Assembly: GCA_900316905.1 (NCBI GenBank)
Contig: ONET01000036.1
Location: forward strand, 1 to 32,805
Direction of reading: 5' to 3'
Origin: an uncultured Treponema sp.
Lineage (GTDB): Bacteria; Spirochaetota; Spirochaetia; Treponematales; Treponemataceae
DNA: 32,805 nucleotides
Below, in pieces: positions 7,725 to 15,379 of the stretch. The first letter of the stretch is position 1. Each line of letters begins with the position of its first letter. The position numbers were made by a program, and so were the translations under genes. The notes beneath the pieces were generated by a model. That model had not been told where the DNA came from and ran no database searches. It saw only the letters and a program-made list of their open reading frames with translations.

Positions 7725-8921
7725 GTGGCTTTGAAAGGCAGTCAAGTTACAATCGACCATGTCAGCAAGCGTTTCGGCGATTTTGTCGCGCTTGACGACA
7801 TCAACTTTACGATTAAGCCCGGCGAGTTTTTCTCGCTGCTTGGACCTTCGGGATGCGGAAAGACAACGCTCTTGCGCATCATAGCGGGTTTTGAATTTCC
7901 CGACGAAGGCGTTGTTTTGTTCGACGACAAGAACGTCATTCCGTTGGCCGCCAACAAGCGGCAGTCGAACACCGTGTTTCAAAACTACGCGCTCTTCCCG
8001 CACCTTACGGTCTACGAAAACGTGGCCTTCCCCTTGCGGCTTAAAAAGGCGCCAAAAGAAGAAATCGACCAAAAAGTAAAGCAATACCTGCGCTTGGTTC
8101 AGCTTGAAGCCCACATGCAAAAAAAGCCCAACCAGCTTTCGGGCGGCCAAAAGCAGCGCGTCGCCATAGCCCGCGCCCTGATAAACGAGCCAAAAGTGCT
8201 TTTGCTCGACGAGCCCCTTAGCGCGCTTGACGCCAAGCTTCGCGCCAACCTCTTGCTTGACTTGGACGCGATCCACGACAAAATCGGAATCACTTTCATT
8301 TACGTGACCCACGACCAGAGCGAAGCGCTTTCGGTCAGCGACAGAATAGCGGTAATGAATTCCGGCCACGTATTGCAGGTCGGAACGCCCTTTGAAATTT
8401 ACGAAAGCCCGGCGACGCAGTTTGTCGCGCAGTTCATCGGCGACACAAACCTCTTTGAGGCGGAAGTCGTGGAATGCGTTGAGCACAAGGACCCCAACGG
8501 CAACGACGACTGGATGGTCACTTGCAAGGTTCCCGCCCTTGGAAAGCAAGCGTCTCTTTCCACCGACACGGCGGAACAGCAGAACTTGGACAAATACATG
8601 ATGGTCACCGACTACGAGCACACAGAGCCCGGACAAAAGGTGGCCTTCACGATCCGCCCCGAAAAAGTGCGCATCACCAAGCAGGAGCCCGACACAGGCG
8701 GACGCACCGACATCAACGTTTACAAGGGCGTCGTCGAGGAGCCGATTTATTCCGGCTTCCAATCAAAGTTCTACGTCCGCTTGGAAAACGGCGCGCTCGT
8801 GAAAATTTTCAAGCAGCACACCAACTACATGGAAAACGGTCCCGCCATCCAATGGAAGGACCAAGTCTACGTCTCTTGGTCGGCCGAAGACGCCTACCTA
8901 GTCGAAGACATTGAAAAGTAG
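7725..8921 (+). CDS. potA: Spermidine/putrescine ABC transporter ATP-binding protein
   Basis: A 398-residue ATPase of a polyamine importer. Walker [10 protein letters not shown] is at residues 40-48, signature LSGGQ at 138-142, Walker B LLLDEP at 159-164, then the switch His in [14 protein letters not shown]. The C-terminal third (IRPEKVRI...) is a TOBE-type regulatory domain, as in PotA/CysA-class ATPases. Length is normal. The start is either GTG at 7725 or TTG at 7731; the AGAGG site fits the TTG better, so the first two residues are uncertain. potB begins eight bases after the stop. Confidence 0.92.
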   Translation: MALKGSQVTIDHVSKRFGDFVALDDINFTIKPGEFFSLLGPSGCGKTTLLRIIAGFEFPDEGVVLFDDKNVIPLAANKRQSNTVFQNYALFPHLTVYENVAFPLRLKKAPKEEIDQKVKQYLRLVQLEAHMQKKPNQLSGGQKQRVAIARALINEPKVLLLDEPLSALDAKLRANLLLDLDAIHDKIGITFIYVTHDQSEALSVSDRIAVMNSGHVLQVGTPFEIYESPATQFVAQFIGDTNLFEAEVVECVEHKDPNGNDDWMVTCKVPALGKQASLSTDTAEQQNLDKYMMVTDYEHTEPGQKVAFTIRPEKVRITKQEPDTGGRTDINVYKGVVEEPIYSGFQSKFYVRLENGALVKIFKQHTNYMENGPAIQWKDQVYVSWSAEDAYLVEDIEK

Positions 8922-8929
8922 GAAGCGCG

Positions 8930-9868
8930 ATGAAAGACAATTCCACCGAAACAAGGGCTTTTAAGAAAGCCAATCCCGGCCCCTTTTACGCATGGCCCAT
9001 GGGCTTGTGGTTCACGATTTTTTTCATCGCGCCGATTGTCATAATCGTCTGCTACTCGTTCATGAAGCGCGACGTTTATGGCGGCGTTGTGGCCCAGTTC
9101 ACGCTCAAAGCCTACAAGCAAATGCTTGACCCGGCCTACGGAAAAATATTCTTGCGCACGCTTTTCATATCAGGCCTTTCAAGCTTTTTGTGCATCGCCA
9201 TCGCGCTCCCGTGCGGATACGCCATAGCGAGAAGCCGCCATCAAACGCTCTTTTTGATTTTGGTAATCATTCCCTTCCTTACAAATTCGCTGATACGCAT
9301 TTTCGCGTGGATAACGATTTTGGGCGACAACGGAATGTTGAACGGCTTTTTAAAGGCGCTCAACTTTGCGCCGCGAAAGTTCATGTTCACAAAGGGAGCG
9401 ATTGTATTGGTCAGCGTCTACATGTACCTGCCCTACGCGATTCTTCCGGTCTTCACCAGCGTGGACCGCTTTGACTTTAGCCTGCTTGAAGCGGCGCGGG
9501 ACTTGGGGGCCACAAAGAGCCAGTCGATGACAAAGGTTTTGATCCCGGGAATCAAGAGCGGAATTTTGAGCGCCTTGATTTTCACGTTCATACCGATTTT
9601 CGGCCAGTACACAGTTCCGCAAATGGTGGGCGGAAAAGACAGCTACATGCTTGGAAACATCATCGTGGACCAAGTGCAAAAGGCGCGCAACTGGCCTTTG
9701 GCCTCGGCCTTTAGCCTTGTGATCACGATTGTCTCAATGGCTTCCATTTTGTGGATGCTTTCGGCAAGCAAAAGCGAGGCGGCGCTTAAAAAATCTTCCA
9801 ACAAGGAAGACTTAGCCGCCAACATGAACGGTCCGATAATCGCCAAAAGTCTTGGAGGCGCCAAATGA
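8930..9868 (+). CDS. potB: Spermidine/putrescine ABC transporter permease
   Basis: A 312-residue inner-membrane permease with about six helices and the EAA loop that contacts PotA (EAARDLGATKSQSMTKVLIP, near residue 185). After a polar N-terminus (MKDNSTETRAFKK) the first helix is WFTIFFIAPIVIIVCYSF. The stop codon overlaps the potC start (ATGA). Order and sequence match PotB of the potABCD operon. Confidence 0.92.
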   Translation: MKDNSTETRAFKKANPGPFYAWPMGLWFTIFFIAPIVIIVCYSFMKRDVYGGVVAQFTLKAYKQMLDPAYGKIFLRTLFISGLSSFLCIAIALPCGYAIARSRHQTLFLILVIIPFLTNSLIRIFAWITILGDNGMLNGFLKALNFAPRKFMFTKGAIVLVSVYMYLPYAILPVFTSVDRFDFSLLEAARDLGATKSQSMTKVLIPGIKSGILSALIFTFIPIFGQYTVPQMVGGKDSYMLGNIIVDQVQKARNWPLASAFSLVITIVSMASILWMLSASKSEAALKKSSNKEDLAANMNGPIIAKSLGGAK

Positions 9869-10719
9869 AAAAGAATCCCTTCAAGATGTTCACAAAGCCC
9901 GCGCGCCCGGCCGAGCCAACGCGCCACGCCAAGCGCTCTTGGAAAAAGCGCGCCGTGTCCTTTGGCTTTTCAAACATGACGCTAGCCTTGACGCTGGCCT
10001 TTTTGTTCCTGCCGCTTTTTGTGATTGTCTTCTATTCATTCAACGAAGCCAAGGACACGACTTGGACAAGGTTTTCGCTGGTGTGGTACGAAAAGCTTAT
10101 TTTCGGCTCCAACGACTTGTGGGCGTCGCTTTGGAACAGCGTCTTTGTGGCGATTGTTTCATCGCTTGTGGCAACGGTCTTGGGAACGATGGCGGCCATA
10201 GGAATAACTTGGTATAAATTCAAGGGCCGCGGCTACATCCAAACCACAAGCTTTTTGCCGATGGTCTTGCCCGAAGTGATCATGGGCGTGTCGCTCTTGA
10301 TTTTCTTTAGCGGAATCAAGATGTCCCTTGGCCTTATGACAATTTTCATCGCGCACACCACCTTCTGCATGCCATTCGTTTACCTTATGGTAAGCGCGCG
10401 CATAGACGAGTTTGACTATTCGATAATCGAAGCCAGCCACGACTTGGGAGCTAACGAGGTCCAAAAGTCCATCTTGATGAGGCCGGTCGACTCGATGGTG
10501 CTTCCCTCGTATTGCGTGACGATGAGCTTGGAAGACTACGTAATCACTTTCTTGGTCTCGGGCCCCGGCAGCACCACGCTTCCGCTTTACGTCTACTCGA
10601 TGATCCGCTTTGGCGTAAGCCCGGTGATCAACGCGCTTTCTTTCGTATTGATTATTGCGATTTGTTTCGTTACAATAATACTCCGCAAAAGCGTTAAGAG
10701 CATAGCCTCTTCGCGTTGA
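9865..10719 (+). CDS. potC: Spermidine/putrescine ABC transporter permease
   Basis: A 284-residue permease, partner of PotB. It has a basic cytoplasmic N-terminus of about 30 residues, a first helix near ALTLAFLFLPLFVIVFYSF, and the EAA loop EASHDLGANEVQKSI near residue 195. The ATG at 9865 overlaps the potB stop by four bases. It ends 65 bases before the first potD, with a small terminator-like hairpin between. Confidence 0.92.
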   Translation: MKKNPFKMFTKPARPAEPTRHAKRSWKKRAVSFGFSNMTLALTLAFLFLPLFVIVFYSFNEAKDTTWTRFSLVWYEKLIFGSNDLWASLWNSVFVAIVSSLVATVLGTMAAIGITWYKFKGRGYIQTTSFLPMVLPEVIMGVSLLIFFSGIKMSLGLMTIFIAHTTFCMPFVYLMVSARIDEFDYSIIEASHDLGANEVQKSILMRPVDSMVLPSYCVTMSLEDYVITFLVSGPGSTTLPLYVYSMIRFGVSPVINALSFVLIIAICFVTIILRKSVKSIASSR

Positions 10720-10725
10720 GCGGAA

Positions 10726-10757
10726 TAAAAAAGGCGCCTGTATCTAGGCGCTTTTAA
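10726..10757 (+). terminator. Weak terminator/attenuator between potC and potD
   Basis: Stem GCGCC (10734-10738) with GGCGC (10747-10751), extended by an A-rich left arm pairing with TTTT. The short T tract suggests partial read-through or an mRNA-stabilising hairpin that sets binding protein against permease levels. Confidence 0.5.
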
Positions 10758-10784
10758 ACTTAATTTCTTTACAAGGAATTGCTT

Positions 10785-11837
10785 ATGAAAAAAGTTTTTT
10801 CAAAGCTTTCGTCGGCGGCGCTCGCCGTTTTAGCGGCCCTTGCCATGTTCTCGTGCTCAAAAAAGGACGACAGGATTTTGTACCTTTACAACTGGACCTA
10901 CTACACTCCTGACGAAGTTTTGCGCGATTTTGAAAAAGAATTCAACTGCTCCGTAAAAGTGGACTCCTACGCCTCCAACGAGGAAATGTACTCAAAGCTT
11001 CGCGCCGGCGCCAAGGGCTACGACATCGTTGTTCCGTCGCAAGACTATGTTTCAATAATGATAAAACAGGGAATGTTGCGCCCCATCGACCAAAGCAAGT
11101 TGACGAACAGAAACCACATCAACCCGCGCGTGTTGGAAAAAGCGACTTACGATCCCGACATGAAATACGCGGTTCCCTACTACTTTGGAGCGGCCGGAAT
11201 TTCAGTCAACAAGACAAAGGTCAGCGGCGGCTATTCGCGCGATTGGGGAATTTTTTCCGACAAGCGCTTTGCCGGACACGCCACTATGATGGACGACATG
11301 CGCGAAGTTATGGGAGACGCCTTGGTTCACCTTGGACACGGAGTGAACTCTTTGGACGACGCTGAATTGGACGCGGCCGAAAACTTGATAGAAAAGGAAT
11401 GGAAGCCCAACCTAGTGAAATTTGACGCGGAGAGTTTTGGAAAGTCCTTCGCTTCCGGCGACTTCTGGCTTTGCCACGGCTACGCGGAAGTGATTTACGG
11501 CGAAGTTCCTGAAGAAAAATGGGACGAAACGATTGACTTTTTCATTCCGCGCGAAGGCGGAGCGAGCTACCTTGACAGCATGTGCATTCTAAAGGATTCA
11601 AAGCACGCAGACTTGGCCAACGAATTCATCAACTACATCCATAGGCCGGAAGTTTACGCAAAATTCTTGGACGCGTTCAACTTCCCCTGCTTTGTGAATT
11701 TGGAAGCCGCCCAGTACATGACAAAAAAGCCGATGTACGAGGCCAGCCAAATGAACAACTGCGAGCTTAAGATTGACTTGGGCGACGGCTTGGACAAATA
11801 CAACGAGCGCTGGCAAAGAATTCGCTTTACGGACTAA
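10785..11837 (+). CDS. potD: Polyamine-binding lipoprotein, copy 1
   Basis: A 350-residue solute-binding protein, presumably delivering polyamine to PotBC. The N-terminus MKKVFSKLSSAALAVLAALAMFSCSKKDD is a lipoprotein signal with the modified Cys in AMFSC. The mature part shows PotD features: ILYLYNWTYYTPDEVL, GYDIVVPSQDYVSIMIKQGML, and a hinge region with FDAESFGKSFASGDFWL. AAGGA upstream sets the ATG at 10785 rather than a TTG six bases earlier. A paralogue follows directly, and well over half of the aligned residues are identical by eye. Confidence 0.9.
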   Translation: MKKVFSKLSSAALAVLAALAMFSCSKKDDRILYLYNWTYYTPDEVLRDFEKEFNCSVKVDSYASNEEMYSKLRAGAKGYDIVVPSQDYVSIMIKQGMLRPIDQSKLTNRNHINPRVLEKATYDPDMKYAVPYYFGAAGISVNKTKVSGGYSRDWGIFSDKRFAGHATMMDDMREVMGDALVHLGHGVNSLDDAELDAAENLIEKEWKPNLVKFDAESFGKSFASGDFWLCHGYAEVIYGEVPEEKWDETIDFFIPREGGASYLDSMCILKDSKHADLANEFINYIHRPEVYAKFLDAFNFPCFVNLEAAQYMTKKPMYEASQMNNCELKIDLGDGLDKYNERWQRIRFTD

Positions 11838-12026
11838 CAGCGGCGCTTCGCTTGCGGGCATATGCCGCTCGTAAATTGCGAACGCAAGACCCCAAGCGTT
11901 GGTTCGAGCGGATTTCCGCGACGCTTCGCTTGCGGGCCTGTATCATAAAACTGGAGCGGCCTGTTTGAGGCCGCCAAAATATAATTGAGGTTGGATATTC
12001 ACTATTCTATAAAAAGGAGTTTCTTT
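11838..12026. repeat. Intergenic region between potD copies with short direct and inverted repeats
   Basis: CGCTTCGCTTGCGGGC occurs twice as an exact direct repeat (11844-11859 and 11922-11937). AGCGGC (11839-11844) pairs with GCCGCT (11864-11869) just after the potD1 stop. GGCC-TGTTTGA-GGCC lies near 11959-11973. Possible promoter elements for potD2 are TATAAT at 11980-11985, or TTGAGG (11985) -N17- TATAAA (12008-12013); neither is decisive. Confidence 0.6.
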
Positions 12027-13064
12027 ATGAAAAATCTGTCAAAGTTCATCGGAGCGCTTTTTTCATGCGCGCTCTTGGCGTCTTGCTCAAACAAAAGCGA
12101 GCAAGTTCTTTACCTCTACAACTGGACTTACTACACGCCCCAAAAAGTCATTGAAAAATTCGAAAGCGAATTTAAGTGCAAAGTCAAGCTTGACAGCTAT
12201 TCCACCTGCGAGGAAATGTACTCAAAGCTTCGCGCAGGGGCAAAAGGCTACGACATCGTGGTTCCGTCAAACGACTTTGTTTCAATCATGATCAAGCAGG
12301 GAATGTTGCAAAAGATCGACAAATCAAAAATCACAAACGAAAACGCGATCAACCCCGGCGTTAAAAAGATGATGGACTTTGACCCGCAGATGGAATGGTG
12401 CGTTCCTTACGCCCTTAGCGCCACAGGAATCATGGTCAACAAGGCGAAGGCGCCGGAATACTACAGCCGCGACTACGGCGTTTTGGCCGACCCCAGCTTT
12501 GCCGGTCACGCGACAATGATGGACGACGCCCGCGAAGTTTTTGGAAGCGCCTTGCTCAGCCTGGGCTACGACATGAACAGCCTTGACGACGGCGAGCTAA
12601 AGAAAGCCTTTGACCTTGTGAACAACGAATGGAAGCCCAACCTTGTGAAATTTGACGCGGAAGCCTTTGGAAAGTCGTTCGCCAACGGAGACTTTTGGCT
12701 TTGCCAAGGCTACCCCGAAATCGTTTACGGCGAGGTTGACGAAACGCGCTGGGACGAAATGATTGACTTTTTCATTCCGCCGGAAGGAAGCCCCGCCACG
12801 CTTGACTGCATGGTCATCCTTAAGGACGCGCCCCACGCGGAATTGGCCAACGAGTTCATAAACTTCTTCCATAGGCCGGAAAACTACGCGCTTTTCATCG
12901 ATGAATTCCGCTATCCGTGCGTAGTGAACACGCAGGCCATCCAATACATCACGACAAAACCGATGTACGCTCCCGAGCAGGCGCTCAACTGCACGCTAAA
13001 GGCCGACTTGGGCGACGGCTTGGACAAGTACCACGAGTTGTGGCAGCAGATTAGGTTTAACTAA
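12027..13064 (+). CDS. potD: Polyamine-binding lipoprotein, copy 2
   Basis: A 345-residue paralogue of the preceding gene, with lipoprotein signal MKNLSKFIGALFSCALLASC and the same YLYNWTYYTP opening, SKLRAGAKGYDIVVPS block and NEWKPNLVKFDAE block. AAGGAG seven bases upstream fixes the ATG at 12027; an in-frame ATG at 11985 has no such site. Differences cluster in the middle of the protein (for example VPYALSATGIMVNKAKAP against VPYYFGAAGISVNKTKV), where ligand contacts are expected, so the two copies may prefer different polyamines while sharing PotABC. The stop codon touches the left arm of the inverted-repeat element. Confidence 0.9.
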   Translation: MKNLSKFIGALFSCALLASCSNKSEQVLYLYNWTYYTPQKVIEKFESEFKCKVKLDSYSTCEEMYSKLRAGAKGYDIVVPSNDFVSIMIKQGMLQKIDKSKITNENAINPGVKKMMDFDPQMEWCVPYALSATGIMVNKAKAPEYYSRDYGVLADPSFAGHATMMDDAREVFGSALLSLGYDMNSLDDGELKKAFDLVNNEWKPNLVKFDAEAFGKSFANGDFWLCQGYPEIVYGEVDETRWDEMIDFFIPPEGSPATLDCMVILKDAPHAELANEFINFFHRPENYALFIDEFRYPCVVNTQAIQYITTKPMYAPEQALNCTLKADLGDGLDKYHELWQQIRFN

Positions 13065-13267
13065 AACACGGACTAAACAGGCGGGTCCCAGCGACGGCAA
13101 AAAAGTTTTGGCGCCTCCCGCCATTCTCGTTTCCGTTGGAAACGAGGCCTCTCAAGGTATTGCAGTCGCGCTAACGCGCTCCGCACGGCTCGCCTGCGGC
13201 CAAGCCAGGAGCTGGCGGGACCCTCCAAACTTTTCTTGCCTGCGTCCCGCCTTTAATGTCCGTGTTT
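13064..13267. mobile_element. Inverted-repeat (MITE-like) element, copy A
   Basis: An element of about 204 bp with imperfect terminal inverted repeats of roughly 50 bp. The outermost arms AAACACGGAC (13064-13073) and GTCCGTGTTT (13258-13267) pair perfectly. Inside lie AGGCGGG/CCCGCCT, a perfect nine-base-pair stem CTCGTTTCC-GTT-GGAAACGAG (13126-13146), and CGCG-CTAA-CGCG. A second copy is at 15075-15291. No transposase is present; it could be a MITE, a structured RNA or an insertion into a terminator loop. Confidence 0.75.
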
Positions 13268-13310
13268 CAATCAATTCTATATTCCACAAAACGGAGCGTA
13301 GCGACGTAGT

Positions 13311-13357
13311 GTTGCCACCAGCCGCCCCGCGACTTTGCGCGGCAATTATTTTTTTCT
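13311..13357 (+). terminator. Possible terminator with dispersed GC-rich repeat
   Basis: GCCGC and GCGGC arms (13321-13325 and 13338-13342) are followed by a T-rich run (about 13346-13356) between potD2 and the convergent nuclease-like gene. The first 20 bases (13311-13330) recur with one difference at 13981-14000. Confidence 0.4.
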
Positions 13358-13366
13358 AATTAATCA

Positions 13367-13804
13367 TTAGACAGGAATCCTATATTCCACATAGCGGACG
13401 CGGCCGGCTTCCACGCAAGCCTTGATTTGGCGCTCGCGTTTGGAAAGGGAGGCTTCGCCGCTTTTAACTTCTATCAACAAGATTTCTTTTATCTCGTCGC
13501 CGTCGGCCGCGCCCGGAAAGGCCACAAAGTCCACCGGCTTTCCGACAAAGCGCGCGTCGGCAGGATTGCAGGGAAAGCCCGGCAAAAATGGAGAGACTTG
13601 CTCGCCTGCCAAGCCTCCCAAAACCGCGCGGGATTTTTTAACCGCGTCCTTCCTTGCCGCGCGCAGGCGCCGCGAAAAGCTTAAGGCGCAAATCAAAAAG
13701 CCCGCCAAAAACGAAATCGCGGCAAAAGCGACGATGACAAAAAACAAAAAAGCGCCGCCGCGCGCAAAAAAATCCGACAATTGACTAATAAAACGATTGA
13801 GCAT
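13367..13804 (-). CDS. Membrane-anchored Holliday-junction-resolvase-related endonuclease-like protein
   Basis: A 145-residue protein. Residues about 15-45 form one membrane helix (GGAFLFFVIVAFAAISFLAGFLI), followed by a basic stretch (SRRLRAARKDAVKKSR) and a compact domain with SRAVLGGLAGEQVSPFLPGF, NPADARFVGKPVDFVAF and ILLIEVKSGEASLSKRE. This matches the family of endonucleases related to archaeal Holliday junction resolvases; the Asp and Glu-x-Lys residues are those expected of a PD-(D/E)XK metal site. The biological role of the family is not established. It stands alone, convergent with potD2. It may act on DNA at the membrane, for example during uptake or repair, but that is speculation. 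Confidence 0.72.
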   Translation of the reverse strand: MLNRFISQLSDFFARGGAFLFFVIVAFAAISFLAGFLICALSFSRRLRAARKDAVKKSRAVLGGLAGEQVSPFLPGFPCNPADARFVGKPVDFVAFPGAADGDEIKEILLIEVKSGEASLSKRERQIKACVEAGRVRYVEYRIPV

Positions 13805-14065
13805 AAAATCAGTATAATATATTTTTGAAAAATTGAAAACAAGAACAAGGAGACATTGATTTACAAAAAAACGCTCCCGGTCTCGGATGCGTCCGACGGC
13901 ACCGCTAGCTAGCGTCGCTACTCGCTGTTTGCGCTTGAAACTATTTTACTCCGCCGCTTGCGCGGCTGCGCAAACAGAGAGTTGCCGCCAGCCGCCCCGC
14001 TCCCTCGCACGTTTTTTTACAACACTCAATGCCGCTAGCATTTCAACCCAAAAAAAGGAGCCTCT
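13805..14065. repeat. Repeat-rich intergenic region
   Basis: TATAAT lies near 13815 and AAGGAG near 13849, but the reading frame behind them ends after about 18 codons, so no gene is supported. The segment 13862-13895 resembles 3109-3141 before galT. CTGTTTGCGC (13925-13934) and GCGCAAACAG (13968-13977) are a perfect ten-base inverted repeat enclosing a second hairpin, GCCGC-TTGC-GCGGC. 13981-14000 repeats 13311-13330. Confidence 0.6.
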
Positions 14066-15067
14066 ATGCAAAACGCCGAACAAACGCTTTCTCTTTACAA
14101 ACACTGCGCGCAGTGCCCGCGTTCTTGCGGGGTGGACAGGACCGCGGGGCAAAAGGGCTTTTGCGGAGAGGACAACCGCTTGCGGGCGGCCGTGGCTTGC
14201 CTGCACTTTGGGGAGGAGCCATTTGTGACGGTCTTTGGCGGAAGCGGAACGATTTTCCTTACCGGCTGTACCCTGGCCTGCGCCTTTTGCCAAAACTACC
14301 AAATAAGCCAAAAAGGCTACGGAAAGGAAATCAGCAAGGACGGCTTTGTCCGCATTTGCCTGGACTTGCAAAAGGCGGGAGCGGAAAACATCAACCTTGT
14401 CACTCCCAGCCACCAGATTCCGCTTTTGGCCGAATATTTGGCGGCCGCCCGCGATTTTGGCCTTGCGATTCCTATCTGTTGGAACTCCAGCGGCTACGAA
14501 AGCGTGGAAAGCTTGGAGCTTTTGCGCGGCTTGGTTGACATTTGGCTTCCTGACATAAAGACCTTGAACGCGGCCCTTTCCAAAAAGCTTTTCAACGCTC
14601 CCGACTACCCCGAGGCAGCGAAAGCCGCCCTTTTATGGATGGCGGAAGCTTCTCCGCTAAAAATCGTCGAGGCAAAAAAAGACGGCGAAACTCGCGAAAA
14701 AATAATGAGCGGCGTCATCGCGCGCCACCTATTCTTGCCGGGCCGCTTTGAGGAAAGCGCCGACGTTCTTGACTGGCTAAAGAAAAACCTTGACGGCCGT
14801 GCGGTCATTTCGCTAATGTCGCAATACACGCCGGTTCCATTTAAGGAAGACGCGGAAGCGTCGCAAAAACGCCGCGCCTCGCTCGACTGCCTCCAAAACC
14901 GCCTTGTGTCGCGCCAAGAGGACGCGGACTTACAGGACTTGATAGAGGCCTACGACTTTGAAACGCTTTTTTACCAAGAGCTGTCCGACGACACAAGCTG
15001 GCTCCCCGACTTTACAAGGCCAGAGCCTTTTGGCAACAAGTTGGCGCAAGTATTGTGGCATTGTTAA
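14066..15067 (+). CDS. PflX-like radical SAM protein
   Basis: A 333-residue radical SAM enzyme. The N-terminus has a four-cysteine-type signature (HCAQCPRSCGVDRTAGQKGFCG, residues about 12-33 in two pieces), followed by the radical SAM cluster motif GCTLACAFCQN near residue 70 and the SAM-site region INLVTPSHQIP. It resembles the PflX group of pyruvate formate-lyase activase homologues, whose substrate is not generally known. AAAGGAG before the ATG at 14066 gives a clear start. The gene is flanked downstream by inverted-repeat element copy B. No glycyl-radical partner lies adjacent. Confidence 0.82.
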   Translation: MQNAEQTLSLYKHCAQCPRSCGVDRTAGQKGFCGEDNRLRAAVACLHFGEEPFVTVFGGSGTIFLTGCTLACAFCQNYQISQKGYGKEISKDGFVRICLDLQKAGAENINLVTPSHQIPLLAEYLAAARDFGLAIPICWNSSGYESVESLELLRGLVDIWLPDIKTLNAALSKKLFNAPDYPEAAKAALLWMAEASPLKIVEAKKDGETREKIMSGVIARHLFLPGRFEESADVLDWLKKNLDGRAVISLMSQYTPVPFKEDAEASQKRRASLDCLQNRLVSRQEDADLQDLIEAYDFETLFYQELSDDTSWLPDFTRPEPFGNKLAQVLWHC

Positions 15068-15379
15068 GAAAAACAAAATGGATCTGAAAGGCGGGTCCTA
15101 GCGACGGCAAAAAAGATTTGGCGCCTCCCGCCATTCTCGTTTCCGTTGGAAACGAGGCCTCTCAAGGAATTGCAGTCGCGCTAACGCGCTCCGCACGGCT
15201 CGCTTGCGGCTTTATGCCTGCGGCCAAGCCGTCCGCTGGCGGGCCCCTCCAAATTTTTCTTGCCTGCGTCCCGCCCTTTCATGTCCATTTTAATCGTTCG
15301 ACATTCCCAACCATACTTTCCTCATAAAACTTGTGAAAATTATTCTACCCTTTTTGCAAAAGTGTGTTACAATAGAAGA
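15068..15379. other. Intergenic region before malQ
   Basis: A 312-base gap filled mostly by element copy B. The last 90 bases are AT-rich and hold TACAAT at 15368-15373, six bases before the malQ ATG, as a likely -10 box. No good -35 box was found. Confidence 0.6.
15075..15291. mobile_element. Inverted-repeat (MITE-like) element, copy B
   Basis: A second copy of the element at 13064-13267, about 217 bp, nearly identical in the core. It carries a 14-base insertion around 15211-15224 and the same CTCGTTTCC-GTT-GGAAACGAG hairpin (15136-15156). The outer arms differ in sequence from copy A yet still pair: AAAATGGA (15075-15082) with TCCATTTT (15084+200 = 15284-15291). Like copy A, it lies directly downstream of a plus-strand gene. 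Confidence 0.75.

Noticed and set aside
7653..8762. 369-codon open frame antisense to potA
   Set aside because: It mirrors the potA reading frame; potA has all ABC ATPase motifs and the antisense product resembles nothing. GC-rich codon use creates such shadows, as also at 18547-19068, 19351-19992 and 23677-24639.
11838..12026. tRNA-like GGTTCGA segment near 11901
   Set aside because: No acceptor, D or anticodon arms can be formed around it. It belongs to the short repeats.
13108..13359. Open frame starting MAPPAILVSVGNEASQG, repeated at 15118-15327
   Set aside because: The two frames begin identically because they lie in the two copies of the inverted-repeat element. They diverge and end differently, and neither has a ribosome site, so they are repeat artefacts rather than genes.
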